Assembly (NCBI GenBank): GCA_025201805.1
Contig: MU619320.1
Span: 48,018 to 112,017 of the forward strand
Direction: 5' to 3'
From: Parasitella parasitica
Lineage: Eukaryota; Mucoromycota; Mucoromycetes; Mucorales; Mucoraceae
Length of the DNA stretch: 64,000 bases
Below are positions 35,659 to 48,007 of this stretch, piece by piece; the first letter of the stretch is position 1, and each line of letters opens with the position of its first letter. The position numbers were made by a program, and so were the translations under genes. A model generated the notes under the pieces. It was not told the origin of the DNA. It saw only the letters and a program-made list of their open reading frames with translations, and made no database searches.

Positions 35659-36838
35659 ATGCCATCTGCAAACGTGCCCACTGTCGAAGGAATTAACATC
35701 TATCCCATAAAATCATGCCATTACACCAGCGTTCAAGAATGCCAAGTAGACTCACTGGGTATTCAACAGGACCGTCGCTTTATGATTGTTTACCAAGAAA
35801 ACAACCGATTCGTCACTCAAAGGTAGTTTTTATTAATCCAAAACGTATATACCCTTTAATTTTAATTTTAATTCACAATTTATACCAATTCTTAGAAAAT
35901 TTGCTTCATTAGCTATTCTTCGCCCCACAGTTAATGTAAGCGAGAATACATTAACACTGTCTGCGGATGGTCAGGAATCACTTGTCTTGCCTCTCAAGCC
36001 AGATTTGAGCAAATTGACTCAACGCACTGTCAAATTGTGGAAGGATACACTGGAGGTGTATGACATGGGTGATGAGGCAGGTGCGTGGATCACCCAATTT
36101 TTAGCTAATCATCGCAAACACGATCGTCAGAATAACCATAGCGTCGATGACCCCATTGGAGAAAATGATCCTGTAGATCCCGTACGTTTGGTGACATTAG
36201 ATGACCCCAAGAAGGGCGTTTACAGTCGTCCTGCTCATCCCAAATTAGACGGCATTCATACAGCTTTCTCAGACTGGTCTCCTATTTCGTTTGGATTTTT
36301 GAGTAGCTTAGATCATGTTAATAAAGGGTTGATGGAAACAGGTATTAGTAAAGGTCATCAAATCCCCATGAGTCGATTCCGAAACAATATCACCATTGGA
36401 GGTACAATTCCTTGGGAAGAGGATCAATGGCTGGTTGCAAAGTAAGCCAATGAGCTCATTGCTATGATTTCTACAAAACTAAGCATAGCGTAGAGTTGGC
36501 GAAGTAACTGTTTATATCATCCAACCTATTGCACGCTGCACAGGTATTTAAGATTGCATTGCATAGGCGAAAACAAAAAAAGAGAAAAGAGAAAATTAAG
36601 CCTGCCTCAAGTTCCTAGTATTGATCAAGACACTGGAGTAAAAGATGACTGGGATGGCAAAGGCCCTACTGATTACCTTAAATTGAGACGTCAATTTTCT
36701 GATGAGCCCTCTCAAGGACAATTCTGTTGCGATGTAGTACCATTGACTTCAGGTAAAATTTGTGTAGGTGACAAAATTCAAATATTGGAACGCATTCCGG
36801 AGGAGTTTAAGCAAGGTCCGTTGCCACCTCTTGCTTGA
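35659..36838 (+). CDS. MOSC-domain protein (mARC/YcbX-like)
   Basis: Molybdenum-cofactor-binding MOSC protein; relatives (mARC) reduce N-hydroxylated substrates. Exons: 35659-35822, 35896-36441, 36494-36543, 36567-36838, giving 343 aa in phase. Intron 3 is only 23 bp, so that join may be mis-modelled even though it keeps phase. The N-terminal MOSC beta-barrel contains INIYPIKSC, DRRFMIVY and RFVTQR. The MOSC core contains RPAHPKLDGIHTAFSDWSPISFGF, SRFRNNITIGG, W-L-V-A-K and IQPIARCT. The tail GQFCCDVV...GKICVGDKIQIL closes the domain. A basic KKREKRK insert follows the RCT motif. No mitochondrial signal or transmembrane anchor like animal mARC was seen. Intron 2 uses the second of two close AG acceptors (36493), since the first leads to a stop. 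Confidence 0.83.
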
Positions 36839-37089
36839 ATTGAACCGCTTTATTTGTTACAATAATTACAGGAATTGGATCGCTGTGGTCTCCTCCGTTG
36901 AAGCATCTTCTTGGTAACCGCTTTATTCGACCTTTTGTTTTATTTTTTGAATAAAGAAGGTCATTCAATTGAAATTAAACAAGAGTGAAAGATGTCCTTA
37001 GCAAGATAAATCAGGTAGTGATATTTACCATTACTCCCTTTCATCGTTCTTATTGTAAGGTTCGGGCTGCTTGAGATTCAAAAGAAAGT

Positions 37090-37440
37090 CAAACATATAT
37101 ATTTGACGAATTTAAGAGAGGGCAAGTTTATCAAACATTTCAGCGTGGTTGGATTGCAGAAGTTGGAGCAGTGTATCTAACACTCCATCAGGCATAGCAT
37201 TTGTTGAGCCACTAGACTTTCTTGTTTCAGAAATGTTTCATCAGAAGCTTCTTTTACTAAAGTACTTGTGCAAATGTCAAAATACGTCTTAAGCACTAAG
37301 AGATCTGTGAGTTGTATTATTGGTTTGTGTGGAGAAATAACATTGTTTGCAATGAAGGAAATTAAAGTTTTCGTTAATGTAAACAACTATAAACATAAAT
37401 AGATAAAAAATTAACATACCACTTCTGCCATCATGAATGG
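37090..37440 (-). pseudogene. Unidentified helical protein fragment, frameshifted
   Basis: The minus strand has an exon-like block after TTTATAG (near 37387): LFTLTKTLISFIANN...LLVLKTYFDICTSTLVKEAS. This runs to a stop at 37178. A shifted frame continues with a well-formed PDGVLDTLLQLLQSNHAEMFDKLALS, ending near 37108. The alternating helices look ARM-repeat-like. A frame change with no usable intron suggests a pseudogene. Family unknown. Confidence 0.4.
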
Positions 37441-37724
37441 CTTATCGGGCTCACTGAATTCTTCTTTAGAGTCTAAAACCTAGCTGTGTTTCGCTTTGTA
37501 TTGCAAAAAGCGACACTCTCCCTAAAAAAAAAGGGGGGGGGGAGGGTTAGCGAGTGTTAGAATGTAAAATTAATTGCTATTAGATACTACGGCATTATCG
37601 CTGTTGCCTTCTTCAAATAATGCATCTAGTCTTTCATGCTTACGTTCTCTATAGTTTACAGTTCGATAGCTGTAAGAAGTCTTGTAGTAAGCCTTACTTC
37701 CATATTAGCTTCTTCATTTTTCCA

Positions 37725-38141
37725 GTGGGTTTTTATGTATTCATGTATAAATGCGGCAGCAAATTTCATATCATCAAGTCAAGTCTTGGGGAGAATTGCT
37801 GCTAATACGTCGACTTGTTTGCATCCTTCTGAGGGTTGGCTATTTGAGAGGAATAGCGGTGGTGTTGGCAACGTATCCAGATTGTTAGGATCTTGTTGCA
37901 AATTTTTATGTAAGCAGATCTCTGTATATAAAGCTCCTGCACTTGTCAATCATCAGAACGATACAAACACGTTGACGTATTAGCAGCAATTCTCCCCAAG
38001 ACTCGACTTGATGATATGAAATTTGCTGCCGCATTCAAAGAAGAATACATGAAGACCCACAAACGAATGAACTGGAATGCATGGTATCAAGATGGGTTGA
38101 GCAAAGATTACTTCACCACTTTTAAGAACTCCCAAAATTAA
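37725..38141 (+). pseudogene. Coding remnant with inverted partial duplication
   Basis: About 37935-38141 on the plus strand reads an open stretch with VDVLAAILPKTRLDDMKFAA and NWNAWYQDGLSKDYF to a stop. About 85 bp of it (37977-38065) recurs inverted at 37727-37810, where the minus strand encodes a diverged VLAAILPKT-stop-LDDMKFAAAF. A mobile-element-associated protein is likely, but I cannot name the family. Confidence 0.5.
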
Positions 38142-38691
38142 AAAACACATTCAAAGACTTTCATGGATTGTCAAAAACCAAGTGATTAAGTATTCTATTC
38201 TGTATATACATATAAATTGACAAAAAATACTCCCCAAAAAAAATGTTTAATGAAATAAACTTATATTTTTCTATTTACTGTATTGTCAACTTTAATGAAG
38301 CTGCCATTGACCATTATATCCTAATAGTATTTGTACAAACGAGCTTCTGAGGCTCGCTATGCTCGCTTTGCTTCGCTTATAACATCGTTGTTCTCTGTGG
38401 ATAAGTGTAGCTCTTCAACTGTTTCCGAATAAAAGAATTGAAAAGAGCAAAGAAAATAAGGCAAAATGCCCAAATATGAAAGCAAGCGATGTGAACGAAA
38501 TTGAGAGAAACTTATAGTCTATAAAGGGAACGACTTATCAAAAATATACTCAATCTGCATCAAAGTTTTTTACTCGCGACTATGTGTCTGACAAACGCAA
38601 GCTCTAAACTTCCCAGCCCATGGTGGTTATTACAAAACTCGATATTCAACATACAAACCAACTTTTAGTACTTCAACTACAATAATAGTAT
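38142..38691. other. Gene-free AT-rich interval
   Basis: Nothing recognised apart from a short GC-richer patch at 38340-38390 with GCTCGCTATGCTCGCTTTGC-like near-repeats. Confidence 0.45.
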
Positions 38692-41292
38692 TTGCAGCAT
38701 AATAAGCAATACGTTTTGGATGAATATTTCCCTAAATTTGAGACAGTAAAATTAAGTCCTAACTTCCCACGAAATCTCATTATTAAAGCCCTGAAGTTAG
38801 AAATCATGTATAAACCTCCACATTTTCGATTTATTCTATCAAAAAACAATACATATCAACCACTATTTTGCTTGTTAATAATGTATCATCTATGTCATTC
38901 GCTTTTAATGGTTGAAAAAGACGCCTTGTTGCTATTAATGATGAAGAAGAACAAATGTCAGATCAGTCGTGAGTCTTGCGGAAAAATCAGCACTTGAACA
39001 GCCAATTTACTTTCATGATGCATGCACTCAACAACAATCATAACCAAGAAGTTGGGCATAACTCTCACCACAATTCCCTGTTAAATGTACTGTCGTTTCA
39101 GTTACATCAGCAAAATCGACGACTAAAGACAAAACAACAACGAGACATAATCCAAACATTGAAAACAAGCCAGCGATTCCTGAAATCGCAGCTACAGCTT
39201 GCTTTGGCAAGTTAGGGATACGGTAGATTAATTAATTGAGAATTTGGACCAACAAAGGTAAAAACTGGTTGCAAACACGATATCCCATCCAAAACTAGAA
39301 GGTTTTCTTTTCTTAGCTTTATTGTACGCTTGCCGCCAAACATGAAGTTCAAAAAAAGACAGTTAGAATGTTATGTTGCAGGCTCAACTATCATCAATCC
39401 TTCAGCTTCGTTTCTAAAGCCATCCAGTGGGCTTTGAAGCAAATTCCAGACATCCAAGGAGAAAACGGAGTACTGGAATGCCCTGCAGTTGCAATTTCGA
39501 ATCTGTCTTCTACGCTCAATTGTACATTGCAGAAAGAAAAATGGAGGCTACAATGAGCTGTATATTTCTTTAATGAAAAGTACTAGAATACCTAAAGGCG
39601 TAGTGCAAGAAGCAGAAGTAAAAATCAAGAGTCCAGGAAAAATCACAACGGTGTTAAGCACCGTGTATACACAGAATAAAAAGGCTGGAAGCCCAAAGAA
39701 GAATTATGAGTACTGGACAGAATTTGTGGAGAAGAACTTCCAGTCTCTTTTGGATTTACCAGAAAAGGATGATGGTAGCAATGATGATAAAGACAGTGAA
39801 GATAGCGAAGATGAAGACAACGATGGAGCAAGTATCTAATTATACCTCTGACTTCGGCAAGCAGGTTCTCAAAGTCGCTCTGTTGTTTGTTGAGTATACA
39901 TTTGAATCAAATGGCGGCAACACTGAACTTGTCTACGATGGTGGAAGCAGCATTGCGTCAATACTGCCAGAAGAGTATTTAGAGGAAGACATCACTGTAC
40001 CTTTAGATTCCAGCTCTCTCCATAATGACGAGTTCAATGCTCACTATCAATCGCTGTTTCTAGAACCCCACTTGGAACAAGTGCACTCTACATACTATGG
40101 TCAAGTGGGTATTGAAGAGTCTACCCTTAAAAAGTCGCCTCTCCAAAAGGCAATTGTAAACGTTTTGGGCCGTGCTAAAGCCAACCCACATCAAAATCTG
40201 TCCTTGTACGTTATGAAGATGGCTCGCCAACAGTATTACACAAATCTTCGTATTATGTGATCCGAAAATACTATTGTCAACAAGCTACTTAGAAAGCTTT
40301 TGAACTCCTTGCTGTTGATCCATTTATTTCCCGATCAAGACCATGCTATCAAGGCGAAGAAAACTGAAAGAGAATCGGCCAAGCTCCGAAAAAACCATAA
40401 AGGCAAACAGAGAGTGACACATTGCAGTATCCCAATGACAGAAATTTCAGTGCTGAACAAGACAAGAAAGGGAAGACGAAGACTGTTTTCTGATGAAAAG
40501 AAGCTAAAAGCCAAGTATGAAGAGAAAGGGAACAATACCAATGTATCTAGAAAAAGAATCAGTCAGTTAGTCAACATTGCAAGATCAGCATTGTTTGCCA
40601 CGCAAGATATCACAGACGCATACCTCCAAGGTCAGGATGAACACATCACCACACAAGAATCTGCAACAATCATCAAAATTACTAGCTTCATTCGGCCATA
40701 CATACCATCAAGCGAGACTTATCATCTCCTTCCACGCCAACTCAAGTTCATCTTGATGGCAAACCAAGTACTGCGCTCTATCGGCTATGAAGGCTCAAAA
40801 GAAGGAGCTCGATAAGTCACTCAGGGATCGCACAAACGAATTGTATCAGTTTCTTCAAGACAACGACAGAAAGCTTGGAAAACCAACTTTGAAGAACAAA
40901 AACAATGTTATGAGAAAGTCGAAGATGCCCAAGAAAGGGACAAAACTTCTGATCTTACCAAGACTTGGAAGGCTAAAGTTGAAGAAAAAGACGAGCGCTA
41001 TCGGAATGTGGAAGCAGTAAAATTAAGAAAGAGAGGATTAATGGTGGTTATTCGAGATACAAAGGAGAGGCTTCAGTCACTGCGGCGAGAGATTTATGAA
41101 TATGGAAAACCTTTGGTGGATGATTTGAAAAATCTAATACCATTTAAGCCTTTCACTGTGGGTAGCAAAGGATGCTGTAGAAAGGTAGAGGAATGCAAGT
41201 TGGATGAAGACATGGATCTGACAACAGCCGTGTTCAGTGGCACGGATAATGGCATTATAAAGACTACCATCACACCTGAAGCTGTACAATAG
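38692..41292 (+). pseudogene. Long decayed mobile-type ORF (possible TnpB/Fanzor-like)
   Basis: A chain of plus-strand open blocks in changing frames reads as one large degraded protein. Blocks: 38692-38997; 38976-39215; 39489-39839 (acidic end); about 39830-40260; 40300-40815 (KLRKNHKGKQRVTHCSI, RRLFSDEKKLKAKYEEKGN, ISQLVNIARSALF, RQLKFILMANQVLRS); 40787-41020; and 41008-41292, ending VFSGTDNGIIKTT. The KTxR/FSDEKK layout resembles large proteins I associate with mucoralean transposons. SGTDNGI looks like a RuvC-I start, after which the frame stops and no RuvC-II/III or zinc ribbon follows. Decayed mobile ORF: fairly sure. TnpB/Fanzor relationship: inference. Confidence 0.5.
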
Positions 41293-42513
41293 GTTTCAGA
41301 TCTTGTGTATGTAACTCAATGCCTTTGAACTCATATGTATATAGTTAAAGAAACAGATTCTATATGTGTTTGTCTACTATAGAGTGACATTACGATTTAT
41401 ACATTGTTTATAAAAAGTAACCAATATCATCTGTTTCTTCTTTCGGAATTTAGCTTGCTGGCATACTTTGGCTGCAAGGCAGATTTTAAAGCATTGCCAA
41501 TAAGCTAGATTGCGATACAGATAGACCTAACTAATATGATAAAAAAAAGGTGCTTCTTGGTTTTCGAAAAATACTATTTTCATGTTTCTAACACATCTAC
41601 ATATTGCACGCTCCTAAATTAAAAGTACTCCTCTCAAAACTAGAAAAACAAGTTGTCGGTCGGCTCATGGCGACTTGAAAAGTACAAAAACCACAGCCAA
41701 ATTAAATAAAACTGGTACCAAAAGATACTTTAGACTCTATTGCATTGTTCTATTGCAGTTTTGCTCTACTCGAACTGCTATTAGCGCTGCCTTTTCGTTG
41801 TTTTCTTTCCTACAGCCTAGCAAAAAAGCCGTTTTTTAATATCTTGTCACTATAATCTTGGTATAAAAGGGCTTGGATTGATAATCTATCCGAGTATGTG
41901 CCAGCAGATACCATAAAGGAATTCGTGACAATCACCTGAATGCGTCCCGGAGCCTTTATTTGATGCTTCTTTAAAAAAAAACTATAGCCATCACCTTAAT
42001 TATGACGATGCTAGCAGAATAAGCTGCTGTATGAGTATTCGCCCAACTTCCCTGATTGTATAAAAAGTGCAATTTAGCTTTTATGTTTGGAAAATGTTAT
42101 ATGCATGTTAACAGTGAACCTACGCGTCACTAAACATTAACTCAAGTTGCTCGCGAAAGATCAAAGAAACTAAACGAGCATGGACCAAACATCCATTTGA
42201 AAAAGTTACAAGGGGGGTCATCTCGGAGTATACCGAGATTCCATGCCTACTCTTGCAAAAAAGAAAATAATGCACGCATCGAGGCATATTAAATTTTTGG
42301 ATCTGATAAGAAATGCATGCCACCAAGAAGGTTTCAAAAATGGGCGAGTATTTGCATCACCATTCAACAGATCTGTGGCCAAGTCACCCGTTTGATCAGA
42401 TAAAAAAATTATTTGTTTACAACTAAAGTTATCAGATTTTATTTTTTGTCTGTCCTTTTTTTTTTTTTTCTCTCCTTTCTTCTAGGCCCTGAATTTCGAA
42501 TACGAAAAAGCCT
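41293..42513. other. Intergenic region with dispersed repeat copy
   Basis: Contains repeat copy B (41550-41748), a perfect 7-bp hairpin ATCTCGG-AGTATA-CCGAGAT near 42221-42240, and the MMS19 promoter with a T/C-rich leader just before the ATG. No gene. Confidence 0.55.
41550..41748 (+). repeat. Diverged dispersed repeat, copy B
   Basis: Partner of 11256-11456 in the same orientation, with the same order of conserved words: GTGCTTCTTGG, CACGCTCC, ACTTGAAAAGTACAAAAAC, CTCTATTGCATT. It has no open frame. Confidence 0.6.
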
Positions 42514-45500
42514 ATGGATATTTCACAAAAACTAGCAGATTGGTTAGCCTCTGAAAAATCAGAAGTAGAGCCATCTCTTTTGGCTTATGTGTTGTTATGT
42601 AAGAAATTTGCAGGCCATTGTCTGAAGCGGGTGTCAGGATGTTTATTGCTTTTTCTATAGATTCTACCAAGAATCTGACAGGGCTTGTGGATGTACTAAA
42701 GTATCTTGTATCATCTTGGAATCAGGGTGATGCTGCTTGTCGGACCAAATGTAAATATACGAATATTCAAAGATGGTTTTGTATTGACATGGGATAAAAT
42801 CTGTTTAGGCATCGAATTACTAGCCCAAGTAATCGTACCTAGTCAATCAGCACTTGACTCGTCAACGAGTAGGTAATATAAATCTACTGATAGCAACTGA
42901 ATTGACATTTTTATCTGGAAAATGTAGATAATGCGATCATTCAATTCATCAGCGACCGTCTAGATGACCCGGTTCTTGTGCCCAGATGTGTCGATATCCT
43001 TGCAATTTTAATTCAGTCGGAAAGCATATCAAGTACCGATGTAATTCAATTATGTAGTGTGTAAGTAGGATTGACTTGATGGACGTTTGTAGCGGAAAAC
43101 CTGACACACAACGTAGAATATTTACACATATCAAAGTCAAGAAATTGCCTCAGCAAAGCCGATACAAAGTCTTGATTATCTTGGCCAAAACGCTAGAAAA
43201 ATACGCATCAGGTACGCTGCTTTTAGTTGTTGAAACAAGGGTAGCACCGTGCTAAGAAAAAAACAAAACAAATAGAAACACAAAGTTCAAAAATCAACTT
43301 CATCGGTGGATTCATCAATTGCATGGATGGAGAAAAGGACCCTCGAAATTTAATGGTTGCCTTTGAGCTTGTGCGAGCTATTATTGACAGATTTGACATC
43401 TCTCGCCATATTGAAGATCTGTTCGATGTTGTGTTTTGCTATTTCCCCATTAGTTTTGCAGCACCTGCCAATGATCCATTTAGCATCACGACACAAGATC
43501 TCAAAGAGAGTCTTAGACGCTGCTTAGCATCAACGCCGTATTTTGCCTACTATGCGACACCTTTGTTGATTGAGAAACTACTTTCTACTACTGGCAGCGC
43601 CAAGAAAGATGCTATGGAAACAATCAGCCTTTGTGCTCCCGCTTATGGTGCTCACGCCATTTTGCCACATGCTCAGGATTTATTCAATGCCCTAGTTAGA
43701 GAGGTTTACCAAGAAGCCGATGCGTCTATGGTCCAGGTTGCGCTAAATACAATCCATAATGTTGTTGCTACTTTGGGCACAGGAATCAGCATTGCAAACA
43801 TTCGAGATCCAGTTGAAAAAGCCATTGATTCGCTGCTACAGAAATGCGTGGAAGAGTTAAAGGAGCCAGAGTTGAAGAATGCCAGATCAGCAGCCTATAT
43901 TCTACGAGCAGCCGCGTCTGCATCTGATCCAGCATGCACATCTGTTACACACGCAGCACTTCCTATTATCTGTCAACAGCATAAGACAACGGATCCTGCC
44001 GTCAGAAGAAAAGCTGTGCTCGATATTCTAACCGAACTACTAGTAGCTAGCAAAACACTGTATGGATCTGTAGAGGATATTGGCTATGACCGTGATTTCC
44101 AAACACCCTTGTTAATGTTCAAACAACAAATATTTCAATTACTCATGCTCCCGCTAGTTGAACCCAACACAGCCGATGCCATCCTCAAGTACGCTAGTCT
44201 CAAGGGTATCCACGAAATGGTGCTGATGAAACAGTTCTTAAAGGGCGAAGAAATGAACATGACAGTGGATCAGCTTACACGACAATTGGTGCGGCCAGAC
44301 GCGCAACTACGATCGCTTTGTTTATCTACACTTGGCGTTATATCCAAGTTATACCCAATGACAATAGGTCAGCGCACCTTTCCCGTTCTCCTCGAACTGC
44401 TACCAAGCCTTGATGACCCTGTTATTTCAGATACTTATAATGATGTTTTGGATGCAATCCAAGTCTTGGGCGCTCACCCTGCTGTATTCAAGATTATCGT
44501 GCAGCCTTTGGTAGATAAAGTAGATTTTGCTTCTAGACATATTGGCCAAGAAAATATCAGTTTTGTCCACGCTATAGCATCAACGTTGCTCAAGGTATAC
44601 AAAGCTGCATCCAAAGACTGCGAAATCGTGACTATCGGACGAAATACCTTGCTACCCACTCTGTTGATAGAGTGCATCAAGTCTGTCTCTGGAAATAGTG
44701 AAAGTTGGTATTTGGATGATACACTGATAGAGATATTTGCCATGATGGCAGCCATTACAACAAGACTATCCAGCTGCAGGTATATATCGAGTTGTGAGTA
44801 TTTTGCAGTGAAAACTGAAAATTAATATTGCATGTTGTATAGCGAACAACAAGCATCTGTCAATGATATGTTTAAACTATTCGTACACGGCGACTTTTCT
44901 CAGTTGGATCAAAGCGTACAGATTGAATCGTTGCCTATATTTGGTGATATTACAGTAAATTGTTGGGAGGGAGGGAGGGGTTATTTGAGAGATTTAACCG
45001 AATTTTCTCTTTAGCATGCAGCGTCAGCTAATGATATCACTTTGCTATTCACTGCAATCATTAGTAATTGTTGCAAAGATGTAAGTTTCCATGACTAATG
45101 CACATTGTCGCTAAACTGACCCCGCCCCCTTTATTTTTGGTTTGACAGGTTCAGTTGCCAATTGCTAATTTATCCGGGTTCACTGCGAAATTGATACAAA
45201 CAGCGATACAAACACCATCCGATGCGAGGAGAGAGGCCTTGTCCAAAATCGCAGCCTCAATTATAAATAAATGGCTGAACGGTAAAACCAAACTGGAGAT
45301 TATTTCGGCAGAGATCATTAGCTAAAGGAGCCATTACATTAGATGAATTACTAGGCCATGTCAAGAGCCTGGTTACAGAACACCTGCTGCCAACATCCGA
45401 GTCCGCAACAACTCACAAGAGATCTGCCTTTCCCATTTTAGTGTGGATCATTAAAGCGCTTATCATTCGTGGCCATCGATATGGTTTTGAACTGCTGGAC

Positions 45501-46259
45501 AGTGTTATTGAGCAATGTGGCTCATCTGAATCAGGTAAAGACGCTGTTGATAGCTTTATTGCCTTGTTGCACGAAGACGAATTGATTTTAAACAAAAAAT
45601 CGCACTCTATCGTATCTGTAAGTTTCTTTTTTGTTTTTGTTTCGTGAGGCTGAGTATCTGCCAGCACTATACATATATTAACAATTTGCAGATCTTGTTT
45701 AAACAAAGAGTCTTTACCCACTGCTTCAGGAAACTGATGAATGGTGCCGAGTTGGCTGATATTCGTCAACCAGATTTGCAGGTGAATTATCTGCTGGCAT
45801 TGATCCACGTATTGCAAAACATTCCAAGACAAGTCGCAACAAACGAAATACGCAGAGTAAGTAATTTTTCTCCACACAATTTGAGTGGCATCAGCTCACA
45901 CAACACAACAGCTCATGCTGCCGATCATTGTTGCCCTGTCGTCACACGACAGCACGCTTATTAAGGCTACCTTGTCTGTAGCACAGAACATAGTGCCAGA
46001 CGCCCAAGATCTGGTTGCACAGCACCTTGGATCCTTCATTCATGCACTGCTAAGACTGACGCGATTCCAGTCCTCTAATGTCAGAATAAGTGCTTTAGAG
46101 TGTCTAGCGAGCATTGCGGTCAAAGGGAAGCCAGATGTACTGTCACCGTTCACACCTTCTGTGGTCAAGGAACTATCAACAGCATTAGACGATAAAAAGC
46201 GTCTAGTTAGAAGAAATGCGGTTGACTGTAGAGAGAAATGGTATGTAACACGACACTAG
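42514..46259 (+). CDS. MMS19: MMS19/Met18, cytosolic iron-sulfur targeting factor
   Basis: HEAT-repeat scaffold of the CIA targeting complex, which delivers Fe-S clusters to nuclear DNA-repair and replication enzymes. Exons: 42514-42598, 42661-42750, 42809-42868, 42928-43060, 43117-43211, 43276-44779, 44843-44954, 45015-45080, 45150-45281, 45322-45617, 45692-45856, 45912-46259. The N-terminal domain has the signature INCMDGEKDPRNL. Helical repeats fill the middle, and the C-terminal repeats end KKRLVRRNAVDCREKWY. Exon 9 contains an apparent one-base loss near 45180: phase-0 reading up to LPIANLSG meets a stop, while the conserved TAKLIQTAIQT...INKWLN follows one frame over and joins exon 10 correctly. 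With that base the protein would be about 1028 aa. Everything else is in phase, so a sequence error is as likely as a mutation. Intron 9 is only 40 bp. Confidence 0.88.
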
Positions 46260-46963
46260 CCAAAGTCTGCCACGGTTCGCTAACTCGATGACATAGGTAT
46301 GCCATTGGAAAATAACATGTAGTCATTGTGCCCATGTGTATAAAATGCGGCTTTCAGCTGAACTGAATAAATTGTATCTTTGCTAGATTTAGATACATGA
46401 TACACATAACAACCTTGCTGTTTGTAGTAAAATGAAAGAACATTTTGCCATTTTTGTACACAATGTTTTTTTTTTATTTTTTAGTCGCCCTTTGCCAATT
46501 GTATCGATCACCGCAAACCTCGGCTTCAGCCATGTGAGGACGCTTGTCTACCACAAAATGCCAATAAAATTGCGAACAATGAAACCACTTTATTAGCACA
46601 AGCTGAATAAATGAAACAATAACCTTTCATTAAAACAGTACAAACAAGTATGTGCATTCGGCGTGTTTGCTGTTTTCATGTCTCCCCTGCGCCCCCACAT
46701 AAATCATAGGTACATACAAAAACTCTGCAAATATACACCACTGTATACATGGTCTCCTATTCAATTCAAACCGAAACTTGATTTAACCGATTTCCTTTCT
46801 GCCCAAGCCAATCAAGGGCCAAACAAAGAGCAATGATAATATTGGATCAAAGCAAGACATTTGTATATAAACCCTCATTTTTTTTATGTTGCATGTAAAT
46901 CATTGTTCTCTTTCTTTCTCTTCTTTTTTCTCTCCCTCTCTCTGTTTTCTTCCTACAAGCAAA
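46260..46963. other. Intergenic region with TATA box of next gene
   Basis: No gene. TATATAA at about 46864-46870, some 94 bp before the ATG at 46964, followed by a long CT-rich leader, is a likely core promoter. Confidence 0.55.
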
Positions 46964-47834
46964 ATGAAGCCAGCCGTAACTATTCTATTAATTGCTTGCT
47001 GGTTATGCGTTATTCTTGTCAATGGCCTGCCAGTGCAACAGCAAGCTTATTCCTCGTCAAACACCGATACTATCGAGATCCAAGCGTATTCAGTGTATTC
47101 TAGTATTCTCGAGTACTATGAAAATCTTGTAGATGCAACCCTCAGTACCGAGAGCGAGGAACTATTACTTAATTTAATTCATCTACCAAAAGACTCAAGA
47201 AACCGTATATTAGCCTCCCAAGCGGAATCAATGGGATTTAGAACTATTTCAGGTATATATTTGGACATTTTTTTTTTAAAAAAAAAAAAAAAAAAAAAAG
47301 GGCCCACTTTTATGGAATTTTAGATAAATCTAACACCTCCTCTCTTTGGTAAAAATAGACAAGCAGTTGAACAACATGCCATCACTGATTGGAAAGCACA
47401 TCCAAGCAATGAACGCCAATGTTTATGCATCCATTGAATCTATTGTGAAATCGCATTGGCCCATTTTATGGGAGAGCAAACTGCTGCATACCAGCAATCA
47501 GGAAGAGATTCTCTCATTTTTGTCCTCTTTGAATAGCATCGTTGCCAGGAAATTGAAGGATCAAGTAGATAGCTATCATCTTTTGGACAAGATAAAGCAA
47601 GATATGGTGCCATTATACCGAGAGACATCATGGTATAGCTGGTTTGGTAGTACCAAGACAATAGTTCTCTCTTTGGGAGACAATGTGAATGAGCAAGATC
47701 TAGACTTCTTGAGACAACATGTTGCAGACATCGGCGCAAATTTACTGATGGAGCTTCACACGCAGTTCATGGATTTCTTTACACGAATCCGATCTGATAT
47801 TGTCGAGCAGTCTGTCATTTATAACGAAGGTTAA
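46964..47834 (+). CDS. Small secreted helical protein, unknown function
   Basis: Exons 46964-47252 and 47359-47834, 254 aa in phase. A clear signal peptide (MKPAVTILLIACWLCVILVNG) precedes a mature chain predicted mostly helical. It has amphipathic segments (YSSILEYYENLVDATLSTESEELL, IGKHIQAMNANVYASIESIV, LMELHTQFMDFFTRIRSDIV). There are no cysteines in the mature part apart from chance, no membrane span and no GPI signal. The intron carries a T/A homopolymer of about 30 bp. The strong TATA and pyrimidine leader suggest good expression. I do not recognise a family; a cell-surface or secreted fungus-specific protein is likely. Confidence 0.75.
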
Positions 47835-48007
47835 TCCACTATTTATACATACATCTTTTTCTTTTCTGTACACTATTATAACAACCTAATAAAACAATTG
47901 TAAATAGCTTCCCGTATATAGTAGAAATTTCATGCTCGCTCTGCTGAGTATATAAATTGTCATCATCATTGTTGTTGTTTTTTCCTTCTTCCTATTTTCC
48001 ATTCGAC

